A stretch of DNA of 64,000 nucleotides. It comes from Melitaea cinxia. Taxonomy: Eukaryota > Arthropoda > Insecta > Lepidoptera > Nymphalidae. Below the pieces are notes generated by a model, which saw only the letters and a program-made list of their open reading frames with translations, had not been told where the DNA came from and did no database searches. The DNA lies in the NCBI RefSeq assembly GCF_905220565.1, contig NC_059419.1, forward strand, positions 6,067,326-6,131,325, given 5' to 3'. Positions 43,447 to 58,400 of this stretch are shown piece after piece (within the stretch, counting starts at the first letter, position 1; each line of letters opens with the position of its first letter). A program made the translations under genes and the position numbers.

Positions 43447-46400
43447 CTGGAACAATATAAATAATAAATAAACGAAGTACAATCAACAGTACCCGTTTCT
43501 CCTATGTCAAGCCAAACGTTCAGACCACGGCAAACATCTGTATGGCCAATACAAATGTTCGCCATGAACGAGAATCTAATCCGCAACGTTGTCTTTGATT
43601 GTCTACATCCCATTTTATATTCTATAATTTCGATCTTAATCGGCAACCTATTGCTTACGATCCACGTCTTCTTTCCATTAGGTCTTCTGTAAAACTAATC
43701 TTTACTTTTTACGGTACATTGCTACCATATACTTATATAGCATAAAATATTGCAAACATTTAAATACCTACTACCAGTTTTACCCTTTTTAGACATTAAA
43801 AATTAGTTAAAACAGCAGCGATGCTTGCATCCAGTGAGAGAATTTTCCTGTCTTAAATCTTCTAGTTTTTATTCATTTCTTTAACCCATAATGCATTTGT
43901 AGCTAGCCTGATACCGCTGGTATATGAGAACGAAAAGAATCACTCGATATTTCAAAAAAAAAGGAGCTATACGATACTACACTTAATAAAATGGAATAAA
44001 AGTTTAAAATTACACAGACATACCCAAAACAGTTAATATTTGCTGGATTAACGCCAGCAGAAGCCTTCACCTTGAGCAGACGTAATTCAAAGTTCACCAC
44101 TGAGTCGGGCCACGCTGGACCTTGCATGGAGAATAGGTCCACCTGTTTTAATTAAAATAAATAAATATTATATTACGTTCTATGTCTGTTACTTAGAATC
44201 AGTGATTGCAATCGCCTGTACCTAATACCCATTTACTGACAATCTCTTAGATTTTGTATTAGTTTGTTATATTTCTCTACTTTATATCATTCTTTTTTAA
44301 CACGAAAAGATAGTGTTCTTAACGAATCAACCAGCCTTTGTTGTTTTGTTTTATATTTTTATTATCATCATTATCATCATCATTTCAGCCTATTGCAGTC
44401 CACTGCTGGACACAGGCCTCCACAAGTTCGCGCCAAATATGGCGCGCCCTCATGTGTTTTGCCCATAGTCACCACGCTGGGCAGGTTGGTGACCGCAGGG
44501 CTGGCTTTGTCGCACCGAAGACGCTGCTACTCGTCTTCAGCCTGTGTATTTCAAAGCCAGCAGTTAGATGGTTATCCCGCAATCAGTCGGTTTTATAAGT
44601 TCCAAGGTGGTAATAGAACTATGCTATCCCTTAGTCGCCTCTTACGACACCCACGGGAAGAGAGGGGGTTGCTATATTCTTTGATGCCGTAGCCACACAG
44701 CATATTTTTATAGAATCAAAAAACAATCTTTCAGTAGTCTTAATCAAGTTAAGTAATTTGCCGTATAACTTAAATAAAGTTGGTGATGAAACATTTTTTT
44801 TTCGTCTTCTTGCTTCATAAACTAAATAGATGTGTTACAAAAATCATCGGAAAAGACAAAGCATACTCACACTGCCCATGGGTAGGAACAAATTGGAAAC
44901 AAATGTTATAAAATTGTAACTGTAGGTGCTAGGCTGATGAAGACAGTCCCAATCAGAAATCGGACATGACCGCTGAATTCGCGAGCATTTGCTAGAAAAA
45001 AGTTTAAATCAGATACTTTAATCTTTTCCCACTTAAATTATATTGGTATAAGTGATCTTAAAAGAATAAATAGATATGTTCTTGTCAAGCGCATGTCGAC
45101 ACTATACCTCATGTGTACTTTTCATCCAGCAAAACTACACTCAAGCAAATTGCAAACAAAAATAATACATACTGTCTTCCTTCTAGACGGTAGCCTAGAG
45201 GACAGTCGATGTGGTGGCAGTGGAACCCTCCGCGCGTGTTTTGACATACTTCGCCTTCTGCATGTCCGCAATTTGCTTCGCCTGTCTCACACTCATCGAT
45301 ATCTAAAGCAAGATTATTTTGTTCAACACATGCATTGCCAAATTATCAAAATTAACTACAGTATTAACTCGTTTCCTCCTCTAATCTCACTTCATACAGT
45401 ATCTTTGATACAATTATTTTCTATCAACCGTAAATTTAGCCTAATAAGGTTGCCTTCTTCTCCAATAGAATTCTATTAGGTATTGTGGCCACAGCTAGAA
45501 GAACCTCGCGCAAAGTTTGGATCAGCCTGACTGGAAAAGTGCCTCAACCTTGCAGAAGATTACAGCTAAATAACGTGCAGTAATAAAATAGAGTAGATTA
45601 ATATACAATACCTATATAATATAGTAGAATAAAATAAGTAAGGTAGTTAAACCTCCTGGGGAGGGTCGGGGATTTAATCGGTAACACGCTGGAAATGCTT
45701 CTGGTATTGTTGTCCATTAGCTACGGTATTCAACTATTGCTTACCATTGGGTGGACCTAGCGCTAATTTTGCCACTTTTGGAATAAAAAAATACAAAGAA
45801 TGTCTGGCAATGAATAGCAGACTTATATGTAAAATATTTGGTTTTAGTATTTGGGGGAACTTTGCTTAATAACAAATTGCCAAATGGCTTAAAGTGTTGT
45901 GAAAGTAACAATGTATTTAAAATAATTGTGTTTGCTCGCAAACGAAAAAAAAACCGACTTCAATTACATCGACAAGTAATACAACGTAGATCGACGAAAA
46001 AATAGTCAAGCAACTACGCGCTATTAAAGATTACTCAAAAAGTAGTTATCAGATCTCGATGAAATTTATATGTGACCACATGATAAACATCAGCTTTCGA
46101 TTTAATTAAAAACTATCAAAATCGGTACACCCAGTAAAAAGTTATTACGGATTTTCGAGAGTTTCCCTCGATTCCTCTGGGATCCCATCATCAGATCCTG
46201 GTTTTCTTATCATGGTACTAAACTAGGGATATCTCCTTTCCAACAAAAAAAGAATTATCAAAATCGGTACACCCAGTAGAAAGTTATGCGGTATAATACA
46301 ACGTAGGTCGACGAAAAAAGCGTCAAGTAAAAACACATTATTAGATATAACTCAAAAAGTAGTTGTTAGATCTCAAATAAATTTAAATGGGACCAATTGT

Positions 46401-49400
46401 CACACACCACCTTTCGATTAAAACAAAATTTGTCGAAATCGGTCCACGCGGGCAAAAGTTCTGATGTAACATACATAAAAAAAAAAAAAAAAAAAAAAAT
46501 AAAAAAATAAAATACAGTCGAATTGAGAACCTCCTCCTTTTTTGGAAGTCGGTTAAAAAATTAATTTGCACCTAGCTTCGAACACCGGCGACTAATGTAC
46601 CTACATATTGCATGTTGGTTTTATTTTGTTTTAAATCTTATTTAAAATGAAATGTAAATTTCTTATGAGAATAGGTATCTTTTAACCTAAACATATACCG
46701 TACCTATACAGGAGCGCTTGTCGTCCCCCAGGCGGTACCCCGGCGGGCAGTCGCAGCGGTAGGAGCCGGCGGTGTTGGAGCAGCGGCCGCCGCACAGCCG
46801 GCCGCGGGAGCGCACGCGGCCCCACTCCTCGCACTCGTCTACGTCCGCACACGTCCTGTGCGTTATACGTTATACTTTAATACTCTCAATTTCAACAGGA
46901 AACAAATAAGAATTATACTGAAATATTACACACCGAAAGTTCAGGCGAGACACTTAAGAAAATATTGTCATAAGCAGACAGCTAGAAATAAATATGAACA
47001 ATGAACGCCAAGTTGATAGTGCGATAGCGTTGTAAATAAGAACGCATTTACACGGGTTTTAAATATATGGTAATATTTCTTCATCATTCTGTGAGAGCAT
47101 GTAACTAATCTAAACTACCTAATTAAATAGTATTTTTTATTGGATACATATTTTTACATGGAAAATAAGAGAGTCAAGATCAACAGTCACATCAACTCCT
47201 TTTTTAATGTATATCTTAAGCCAATTAAAGTAAGCCAACTAAGGATTTGTGGTTCTGGGAATGACGACGTGCATATTAACCGTGAATATCACTCAGCATC
47301 AGATAACCTTCTTGTTCACTGACAATTTTTTTTAAACCTTTAGTTTCAGGAATATTACAACAATGTATCAAACCTGTTATCGTTGGTTAGTCGGTACCCT
47401 CGGTTGCAATAGCATCGGTATCCTCCCCACGAATTTGCACAACTATGTTCACATAATGAAGGGGTCTCGATACACTCATCTACATCCACGCATACTTTGT
47501 CGTTTGTCGGCGCATTTCTAAATCCCTCGGTACACTCGCAACGGTACGATCCAACGGTGTTCACACAGCGAGCGTTGTATGGGCAAATCTGTAATACGTA
47601 ACAGCGGTTGTATATACCTATTTGTTATGTCCAGATATATTTCAGCACTTCGAAGAGAAATAGGATATTCTACTAGATTATTGCATTTACTTTATAAGGG
47701 TTTCCAACTATATTTTGCCATATTTTCACTGCATGGAATAGTTCCAGCTGTTTACGTTATAATAGGTACAGTCTATCATTGATTTGATTTTAACTGGTTT
47801 CTGCTCGATTTTCTTAAACCTTCTATAAAAAAAAAACCAAGAAGACACCTAGAAACTTTAAATCTAACTTATTCTAAATCTCAAATATTTTCTCATATTC
47901 ACCGCATCAAGGATTGTGCAGTAAGACGTTTGCATGCGTTTAACGATAATTTTACAGTTCTGTTGAATTAAAAAACGTCTTTAGTTTTGTACAGCTATAA
48001 CCTAACATACATAAAATCAAAAATAAAACAACCAAAAATAATTTTAATTGACGTAATCTTACATTGCCATAGCTGCACTCGTCAATATCCTCGCAGTCCT
48101 TTCCAATGTTCCTGTGTCCGGGCGGGCACTGGCATGAGTACCCTCCGTAGAAGTTTTCACATCGCTGCTGAGGTCCACATTCGGATACATTGCGTTCACA
48201 TTCGTCGATATCTACGATCAAATTATTTGAACTAGAATTGATACCTACTATTCATATTCTAAAGACAATTTTGGTTTGTTTACGAATTGTGTAATTTCGA
48301 ACACGAAATGTTCAATCGAGGTATGGAATAGAGAATATAGGAATAAGGACGAATATAGTATCTTCGTGTTAACTAGCAACAATTACAAGATATACTTATT
48401 TTATTTTATTACAATTTAGTTTTAACAGGGTATAACAAAAAACAGGAAAACATCATCAGATTACTAATGTATTTGCCAGTATGTAATGTATGTAAAAACT
48501 AGTTGCTAGTTCCAACTTGTATCGGTCTAAATTTCAACTGTTTTTATTAATTATATTAGTCTACTAATTTGCCAAATTTGAATCTAAACACACCTAAGAC
48601 TTCCTTCAGTTTAGGTTATTATCTAGAATTCTAAATACGTAACAAGTCTTACCGATGCAGGCTCTGTCCATTGTAAGCTTATATCCCCAGGGGCAAGTGG
48701 TGACCACCGCGCCAGTTTCGTGGAGTCGCGTGTATGTGGGCCTCATGTAGAGGGTTCCTCGTTGACCGTACTGTGCCCCAACCGTGATAATTGTCGAATC
48801 CGGTGTATAAGATGGTGGTGTCTCTCGATATGCTTCAAAAGAAGAATATTTTAACTATTAATTTATTTCAGTATTCTTTTATAGGTTTCAACTATATTTT
48901 GCTATTGTATTGCTAAAATCTATACTAAAGTAATCTGGGTAAATTATTTAATAAGGCTATAGTTTGGACTACTTTTTCAATTTGAGAAATTATTTTTGCA
49001 GTAGATATGATTTCCAACGAAAAAAAAAACAAGTTTGAAAATCTGTTACAGTTGACAGAGTCAAAGCGTCAATATGCATGCAATTAAAGCTCTAGTTATT
49101 TCAAATTTTTATATGAAAAACAAAGTACTGTAAGTTGGTGTAGCCGAGTTGGCCCTGCAGCGCACGCCACACATGCAGCTGTAACCGCCATCTGTGTTGA
49201 TGCAGTCTTCCTCGGGCGCGCAACTTGCTCGCCCTGTTGTACACTCGTTGACATCTGTGACAGTAAAAAAATATATTTATCTTTTTGAAATTTACAATGA
49301 CTAACTTTATTAATAAAGCACTAACTTGAACCTTTTAACAATTGAACTCCAAATACGTTTTGATCTTGTCAAAATAATTATAAAAATGTACGAAATTGCT

Positions 49401-52400
49401 TAATAAACTAACAAGTTAATGTGGAACTTTCGAGGATTTCATGAAATTTCATGTAAATTATTTTTTAATTACATAATAAGTTTTAATAATAATTTTTACA
49501 ATTTTAAGATGGATGCTTATTTAAAATTGGGCTCAATGTAATGGAGACTAATGTTTCCTTCCTTTTACAAAGCTACGTATATATAATATGGCTTACCAAT
49601 ACATTTTCTTTGACTGCTACTATAGATGTATCCTAATTCACAGTTCTGTGACGGGTTGTAGCGTCCAGGAGACAACGGTAACCACGATGGAACTCTTGGC
49701 GCTGTATTGGACCAAAAAATTAATATTTTTCAAATTCGACACGAATAATAATTGAGTTTGCTCGCAAACGAATAAAAAAAAGACTTCAATTACATCGACA
49801 AGTAATACAACGTAAGTAGACATAAGCATTATTAAATATAGCTCAAAAAGTACTTGTTAGATCTCAATCAAATTTAAATGGGGCCACACGACACGAATGG
49901 GAACATCAAAACCGGTCCACCCAGCCAAAAACTCTAAGGTAACGTAACATAAAAAAAAATACAATCGAATTAAGAATATTCTCAATTTTTGGTAGTCGGT
50001 TAAAAATAATATTAAATGTACAATGTTCGCAATTAAAAAAAAAACAGTATTTTCATTTAGGTCTTAATCTAAAAATCACTGAAGCAAGCAAGTTGAAAAA
50101 ACAGGTGTTAGTTGAAATTCTATGAGAGAAGCTGATTTGTGGATTAATTCAATGTACCTTAATCCTCCCATCTGTCTCCCCACCGAACCTCAGAGAGCAC
50201 GTTAAGCTATCGGTTCCGGTTGTTATCAGATAGGCACTTTATAGCACTTAAATAAATAATATGTTGCTCCCGTGTATATATTATTTTAAATTACAGAACC
50301 AAATAACATACCTTAAAGAACAAATTTTATAGCACTTAAATAAATAATATGTTGCTCCCGTGGATTTATTATTTTAAATTATAGAACCAAATAACATACT
50401 TTAAAGAACAATGTCAAAAACCCGCCTGCCCAGCGTGGTGACGATGGGCAAAATACATGAGTTCACGCCATTTTTGGTGTAAACTTGTGGAAGCCTATGT
50501 CCAACAGTGGACTGTGATAGGCTGTAATGATAATGATGAAAGAACAAATTTTATAGCACTTAAATTAATAACATGTTGCTCCAACGCCATCTATAAAAAA
50601 TCGAGAAAACGTAACGTCGAAAGACTAATAAATTGTTTTCTAATAGCGATAGATGGCGCTAGTTTATTTACCATTTTGATATTATATTTTAATATTTTTT
50701 TTATTTACTGAATTTTTGGTTCAATTACAATAAAATATAGCCTATGTCACTCCTAAATAGTGTAGCTTTCTGTTAGTGAAAGAATTTTCATTATCGGATC
50801 AGTATTTGCGAAGATTACCCCCTACATACAAACAAAGTTATAAACTTTACCTCTTTATAATATTAGTATAGATACGGCTGGACCGATTTTGACGGGCCTC
50901 ACTGGCAGATAGCTGATGTAATAAGGAGTAACTTAGGCTACTTTTATTTTAGAAATTTATTTTATTTATAACTCTGCGAACTGAACAATAACTTTTTTTG
51001 TTAAATTCCACGCGGCCGCAAAAGTTATTGTTCAATTTGCAGAGTAATAAAATCAATAAATTTCTAAAATCCGCCGTAAGACAGACAAAAATTGTAAAAA
51101 ATGTTATTTTGGTATAAGTCCCATGCTTAGTAAAAAGCTTTTTTAATATTACAAACAGACACTATACTTTTTAATATTTAAATAAAATAAATAAGCCAAT
51201 TTATAAGCTTATTCTACCAGCTGGTTCCACACGTGGTTTTGCCTTCTCCGTACTCGTAGTAGGCTTAGGAGTGGTTGTCGGTAACACACACTTTCCAGAA
51301 CTGTCGACGATATAGCCAAATTTACATTCACATTTGTAGCTACCAGGACTGTTGATGCAAACCTCTGACTCTCGACAGAGATATCTGTTGTTTTTGCACT
51401 CATTTATATCTGAAAATTAATTAATGGTACATTTTTTAAATTATATTTAATAACGTCCACGGGCACGGTCCACAGTTTCCCGAGCCATTTTTACTACATA
51501 AATTATTTGTTGTTATACAAAGTGCATTTTCTGAAGTTATACTCCTTTTAGCGCGTTAAGGGAAAAATGAGGAGAGTAAATATATACGATGCGCGCGCAC
51601 ACCATCATAATAAAAACCGGCACCCTGAAATTAGCTAGTCAACGAAGAAGAAGTTAGCAACGTGAAGTTAGCTAGCCAATGAAGTATAATTTCTTACGTG
51701 CGTACATAAGTACACACACACTTTTTTTAAGTGTTTAACTTAAGATCAGCAGTTCTAAAACCGTCTGGAATTGCTAGGATGATCCAACACTGACAGCTTT
51801 TTGTTCTTTTAACAACAATGGCTCACTTACAATAGACGAGATCTATATTATAAAAATAATTTAATTTGAAATTTGCTACTCCAAAAATACATTCTTTTTA
51901 ATGATTGGTATTATTTTTTAAAAACGAATCTTACCAACACATTCACCACGCTCATTCCTTTCATAACCATTCAAACAATGGAGTTGAGTAGGATCAAATT
52001 CATCAGTTTTATCCTTTCCAGTCACCACAGCCCACGTTTCTTTTGGTATATCGCTCGTATTCAGACTGTAGCTACCATCAGGTTGCCGATCTCTTTCTAT
52101 CGTAACTGGATTTCTCGGACTGGTTACTGTTACTTCTGTTGAAGTTACGGGTACTTCTGGCCTTCTTGGGTAATCTGGCCTTCGATATGGCGGAACTGCG
52201 GTTGTAGATGTGGTTCTTGGACGATGTGGTCTTGGATAAGGATATCTTCTTGGCAGGTGTGGTTTTGTTACTGTGGGTTGTGGAGTCGTTGTAGGTAATG
52301 GAGTTGTTGTAGGTGGTGGAATTGTAGTGCTTGTTGAGCTTGTAGTAGTCGGCTTCGGTGTTGTTGTAGTAGTCGTGCTAGTAGTTGTCGGTCGTGGTGT

Positions 52401-55400
52401 TGTAGTGCTAGTAGTTGTCGGTCGTGGTGTTGTAGTGCTAGTTGTAGTTGGACGTGGAGTTGTGGTAGAAGTCGTCGTAGATGAAGTTGTTTCTGATGCG
52501 TCTTCCCTGTGTAAGTAAATATTAATATTAGACCATTTGAATTTTCTTAATCATAATAAATATTGCTCCAACTTATGACGATAATGAAAACAGTCTAAAT
52601 ACTCGTAATATGTTTTTTAATTTATAAATATTAGAAAAAGTGAAACTAAAGTATTTCTTCTCCAGAAAGATAACTAAATTTATTTTGGGTTCACATTTAA
52701 CTTACTCGGGGGAGTCATAATACTCATATTCATATGCTGGTAGAGCAGTACTCGTGCTGGTAGTTAACGCTCGTCGTGTACATGTGAAAGAACCTAAAAC
52801 GTTCAGACAATTCTGTTCAGATGCACAATTGTCCAATTTCAATGCACATTCGTCAATATCTGAAAAAAAACGGTTCTTTATAAGTACTTTATTAAAATGA
52901 TATAAATCATTGTCATAACAATCAAAAGCCATGTCCGTTAAATTCGCCCTTTCGCATGTAGTCTTATTTCTAATCCTATCTTTGGGGGAGACCCCAAGCA
53001 TAGCCTATTCCATTGCACACTAGTCCCTTCGTCAGTATTCACGTCTTAGCTCCGTGTGTCAAAACAGGCAGGACGTATGGCTCGAATACTTTTGTCTTCA
53101 AATATTGCGGAATCTTCAAAGTGAAACTCGACGAAGCCAACTAAACGCCGCCCCGCTTAACTGAATACTCGTATTGGTTTACTTCTCAAAGGCGTTTCGG
53201 CCTAGTTGAATGGTTTGGCTTAGGTAGACATAATCTTGAACAACTTCGAGACGGATACCATCAACCAATACCGGTCTCGGTGTGACTTGGCTATGGCTAT
53301 TTAAACTTATTTAAGCAATATAGAGTACTAGCTACTGACCTACACAAGATCCTGATCCTGAGTCTAGTTCAAAACCATTTTTACACCGGCATTCGTGACC
53401 TCCAAATGTATTGATACAATTCTGAAACTGGTCACACAAATGTGTCCCTTCGCGACATTCGTCTATATCTGCAAGAAGAATTAAAGGCTTTAAACTATCT
53501 TTAATTAATATATATATATATATATATATGATTAACATTATATTTGATTAACATTAGAAATTAGTATTTTACCTTCACAAATTGTGCCTCCAGGTCGAAT
53601 GCGAGTTCCTTCTTGACAAGTTTTCTTCGCTAATCTAAATTATAAAAGGCGGTTGAAGTATAATATCAGTTTTTAACTAAAACAAATTATGGTTAAAGTA
53701 TATTAACTTACTTTGGTAACGTACTGATTTTAGACTTGCAGTTATAAGCCCCAGGCAGATTGATACACACTTCGTTCCTTTTACAAACCTCTAAACTTTC
53801 TTCACATTCGTCAATATCTGTAAATAACAACTTAATATAATTTGATTAAGATATAACTTCTGTAACTTATTAATAGTTTGCTTATTCTCTTATCGTCACA
53901 GAACTTACATTTTTTTTTACACAGAATATTATATTTAGGTATTTAATTTATATCAGGAAACTTACATATTCTCTTTGAATATCAGATTACATTTTTCTTA
54001 AAGTCAAAATTAAAAACAGTACCCTCACAAATACCCGTGGCGCCGTTTACTTTGAAGCCAGGCGCGCATCTTTTAGAAACATGGTCTTGGCAGAAATAGC
54101 TACCGTGGGAATTAATACAGTGTTGGGATAGCCGCTGGCAGTCGTCCAACGTTTCTTCACACTCGTCGATGTCTGTTATCAAACATTTAAATCATGTGAG
54201 GTTAATAGGCATTATTATTGTACTCTTTAGTGTATGGACAAATAAATTATAAGCTAAGATCAAAGGGCGAAATTATAGCCAATTCGCTAAATCAATCAAA
54301 GAGTTGTAGATATTTTCTTAGAAAAAATACATGTAAAATTTGATTATTTTCCAACCTTAAGATAAAAACGCAAAAGTTAAGCTACTAACTTATTTAAAAT
54401 TAAATTAAAACAGCTTTTTTTACCTATACATTCATCATCTGGCCCTGCTCTAAAACCAATCGGGCATATGTCGACCTTGGCAGGTGGTGTAGGGGTTACA
54501 CCTAATTCTGGAGTTGGTTTTGTAGTTTCCTCAGTAAAAGGTTTCCCAGGTTTACCAGCGCACGTATAGCCTCCTATCGTATTTTCGCAAAGATATTTTG
54601 GACAAGGAGGCTTTGGGAGACGACATTCATTTATATCTAAAAGAATAAAAAGGTTTTTAAGTAAAAAAATTCACAACTATACATATATATTTTTTTTCAT
54701 ATTATTTTCTACATACCATCACAAACTTGGTTGATTATATTTCGTTTAAATCCAGCGGGACAACTCAAACTCACATCTCTTTTCCTTAGAGGAACGCATT
54801 TAAAGGATCCCTCTGTGTTGTGGCAAACCGTATCTACCGTTGTACAAAGATCATCATCGGCTTCTGCGCATTCGTTAATGTCTAGAAATAATATCACAAG
54901 ATTTTAGATATTTAATTAATCATTAAAAACAACTTAAAAATAACTAAGTTGGTATTACTCGCATATTACACATGACACCAACATAAGTAAAACATGAACC
55001 ATACATTAACCGTTTTTTGTATCCTGCATCTGTGGCAGTTGATTAGAATCGTAAAAAAAAATGATAGAAAAACGAACGCATGTGAATTATAATGAGTGAA
55101 TTAAGCAAATATGTGAGTATTTCAATGATCAGAAGACCTATTTTGAGCGTGATATAAAAAATGGGACAGTCAGAAAGTGGTATAAAACGTCACCTAGACG
55201 CGGCAGGGGTTTTGTTTCACAATATATAGAATAATGAAATAAGTAAAAGATTTTTAAGTACGTATCTTAAGCATTTTTTTTTTCGCAGATCACCATATGC
55301 AGATGAAAATTGCAATCGTGGATGCATTCTCAAAATAGTCAGATCATCTATGTGTAGTATACATGTCTAAATATGTCGAACGTAACGCGATTTTTTTCGC

Positions 55401-58400
55401 ATTTTCTAAAATCGGGTGTGGCTTTCTGCCGATGTGGAAAAATCAATCGTTTGAATAGAAGATCCTTAATATGGTTGATGGTGTGAGGTTATTTTGACGA
55501 TGCAGTCTAATTTTTTTTCTTATTATTTTAGATATTGCTTATTGTGAAAATATCCTTTGTTCTTCTTTTTCTGCATCGTAGAAGGTAATTGTTCATACAC
55601 AGATATAGGCATATATTAATTAAAAATGATTCCAATGTGTTGATTTGCCACAACCAAACCCGTTGTTAGTACCTTACCTTATGATTTCACGAATAAATTA
55701 TTGGACAGACACAACCAATTGTAAATTTTGAGATACCTTTACAGGATTTTTTATCAGGTTGGAGTCTAAAGCCTTTCCGACACTCACATCGAATTTCGCC
55801 ATCATCATCGGAACAAATATGATCACAAGAATTAGCCTTACATTTCTCTTTCTGTTTTTCGGTTGTAGTTGTTTCTTTCTTTTCTGTTGTAGTCTCTAAC
55901 TCTTCTGCAGCCTCCTACAAGTTTGGATAAAAGAAACTTTATAAAAAATATAATAATAACAACTGCATATTATTAAGCCTTATAATATTATTTTTTATCT
56001 ATAATGTAAACGCAATATTTTATACATTCATGAAAACGAAATCATAGATACAAGAATTCATTGTTGTAGTTCCATATCAAAATTATAAAGTACTTTTACA
56101 AAAGTTTTAATATATTGTAGATAGTGATACAATGGACATAATTTATAGATTTATGTTCATACCATACAACATTGGTAATACGCATTCTTCCTCAAAGCAG
56201 TCGTAGGGGAAAAGAAGTCGTCGTTGGGTTCTCCACAACCTGATTTGCCTTGTGATTCCCCAGCCAGTCGCCCAAACGTACATTCGTCACAACATGTCTG
56301 AAAAAGTTATAGCATCAGAAATTATATTACATACGACATTATTTATATATTCACGATGTCACGTGTTTAAGCATATCCAACATAAGTTCCCATAAGAGTA
56401 ACAAATAGAAACTGAACTTTTTCCTAGATCATCTCAGATTTCTTTTAGCAATGTAATTGTTACAGTGTAAAGCTGTATCTAACAAGCTATCACAGTAGGT
56501 CCAATCCACAATACATCGCAGGCAAATCAATTAACTAGCTAGAAAAAAAATGTATTAATTTCTGACGAATTGCAATATCTTTAAACTTTTTTAATTTAAA
56601 GTCCAAATAATTTTGAAATACATATGACATCATACATACATATTACACAAATCAATTTCTTATAAATATTCGAGTACGTTACCTTGCCAATATCACTTTT
56701 TGGTGCCATACATTGCTTTAAAACTGCTGATTTAATTCCAGCAGCACATTCATCTTTCTCTCTGCAAAATATTTAATGATTTTATTTTATCATTACATTA
56801 TAGAATCTAAAAATTGTCTATGTTCTTATTTTAATTTAAGAGATCTGGGGGAGGGCATCTGTCTAGGGTGACAGTTTCATGGGCGCAGAAAACATGTTAC
56901 AGTAGGTACACACCTAGATTTCAAAAAATGGAACTAAAAAAAACTGTTATAAAGCCAAAAAATTATAATTGTCATTTGTCATTTCTAATGGCGTATTACA
57001 TGGGTTGAAAATTCTTATTTTAATATTCTAATTTTTGATTTAATTGCTCGTACTTGATGAGTCCTAAAATGATTTGAAAACATAGATAAACACTAACCTT
57101 AGCTGCTGCTCGCAACAACTCTTCACAGAAGAAAGGCAGCTATTCTTCTCCTCGGGATCCGCTTCTTCGGGAATTCCCGCATCAGTACAATCCTTGGACG
57201 AAGTTAGGGCAAATGTTTCCCCATGTTTGCAACACGTCTCTGACAAGTCGGCTTTTTCATCTGATGTGAGACCTAAGTAGAAGAATAAATTTAATTGTTA
57301 GAATTTCAGCCTTTAAATAATTAAAAGAAAAAAAACTTCGTTTTTGTTTGTTTAAGTGGTCTTTGGGTTTTTCTATTCAACGTGTTAATTAAAATAAATA
57401 AATATTTAAATGTAAACAACTGCTTAAACAGTCTGTTGAGTTGTTAGAATACGTATCTTATTCTTTTTTATTTTATATCGTATAACATCATAGTAACACA
57501 TTAAAATATAGAATCGACATATATAAAATATCATTTACTACTTTTTGGTAATTTTAATGGACAAATCAGAAAAGTTTTTTTTTTTTAAGTGATATACATC
57601 CACGGGCTTATGAACCCATGTCCTTTTTTATTCTAAAAACATGCAATTTTTATTTTTATTTTTTTCTATTTCAAGGTAGGCGTTACAATCAGGCAAGATT
57701 TAAAGATACCTAAATATAACAAAAATAATTTTGATTAATATAAACTTTAAAAAAACTGTTTTTTAAGATAACTTTTGTCTAGTTTCGCTTGATCAAAACT
57801 GTCACAGTTAAAAAAAAGCACATTTTACATTTGGCAGAGGTTTTATCTTTGTCAGTATAGAATGAAAAACAAGCTACGTTTACACTACGTTTAGCCAGTC
57901 GGCGAGCGTTTACCGTACTCTGAAGATGCTTGCAAAACCAGGGTTACCTATTGCAAGCGCGTTGCCGACTTTTACTCTATCCGGGAGAGACTCCATACAT
58001 ATATTAGATACCTCACACAAGCTTATGAAAATTTTGACGATTTTTGTGCATTTTGACTTTCAAATATTAAATATTTGTCACATATATTATTATACATTTT
58101 TTATCCATGAACAGAAGACATAACAAGACATAACAAGCGTAGGTGTTAAGATTATGAAGAGCCGAGGTACGTATGAAGTGTAATCTAGATACCGTAGGTG
58201 ACAGTGATTGTCTTATAGACTATAATGAGCTCCGACTTTATAACAGAAGACGATACACAGTTGAAGCTACTTATATATCTTCTAGATACATACAACACAC
58301 AAAATAAATAAATATATTTAATGAATAATGACAAGAAACCAATAGTTTCCAGTGCTTTTACACAAGTGGATGCTATAAAACATAAAAATAAACATAAACG

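Noticed and set aside
43903..44142. Longer open frame continuing past fibulin exon 23
   Set aside because: The frame runs into the intron; the GG-GTATGT donor gives the phase needed for exon 24 and the conserved C-terminus.
50241..50590. Possible CRISPR-like direct repeats
   Set aside because: Contiguous 88-bp units without spacers in an insect intron; simple tandem duplication explains them.
52273..52518. Gly/Val-rich plus-strand open frame
   Set aside because: It is the exact antisense of the Thr/Pro-rich fibulin exon 13; the minus strand has splice sites and phase continuity.
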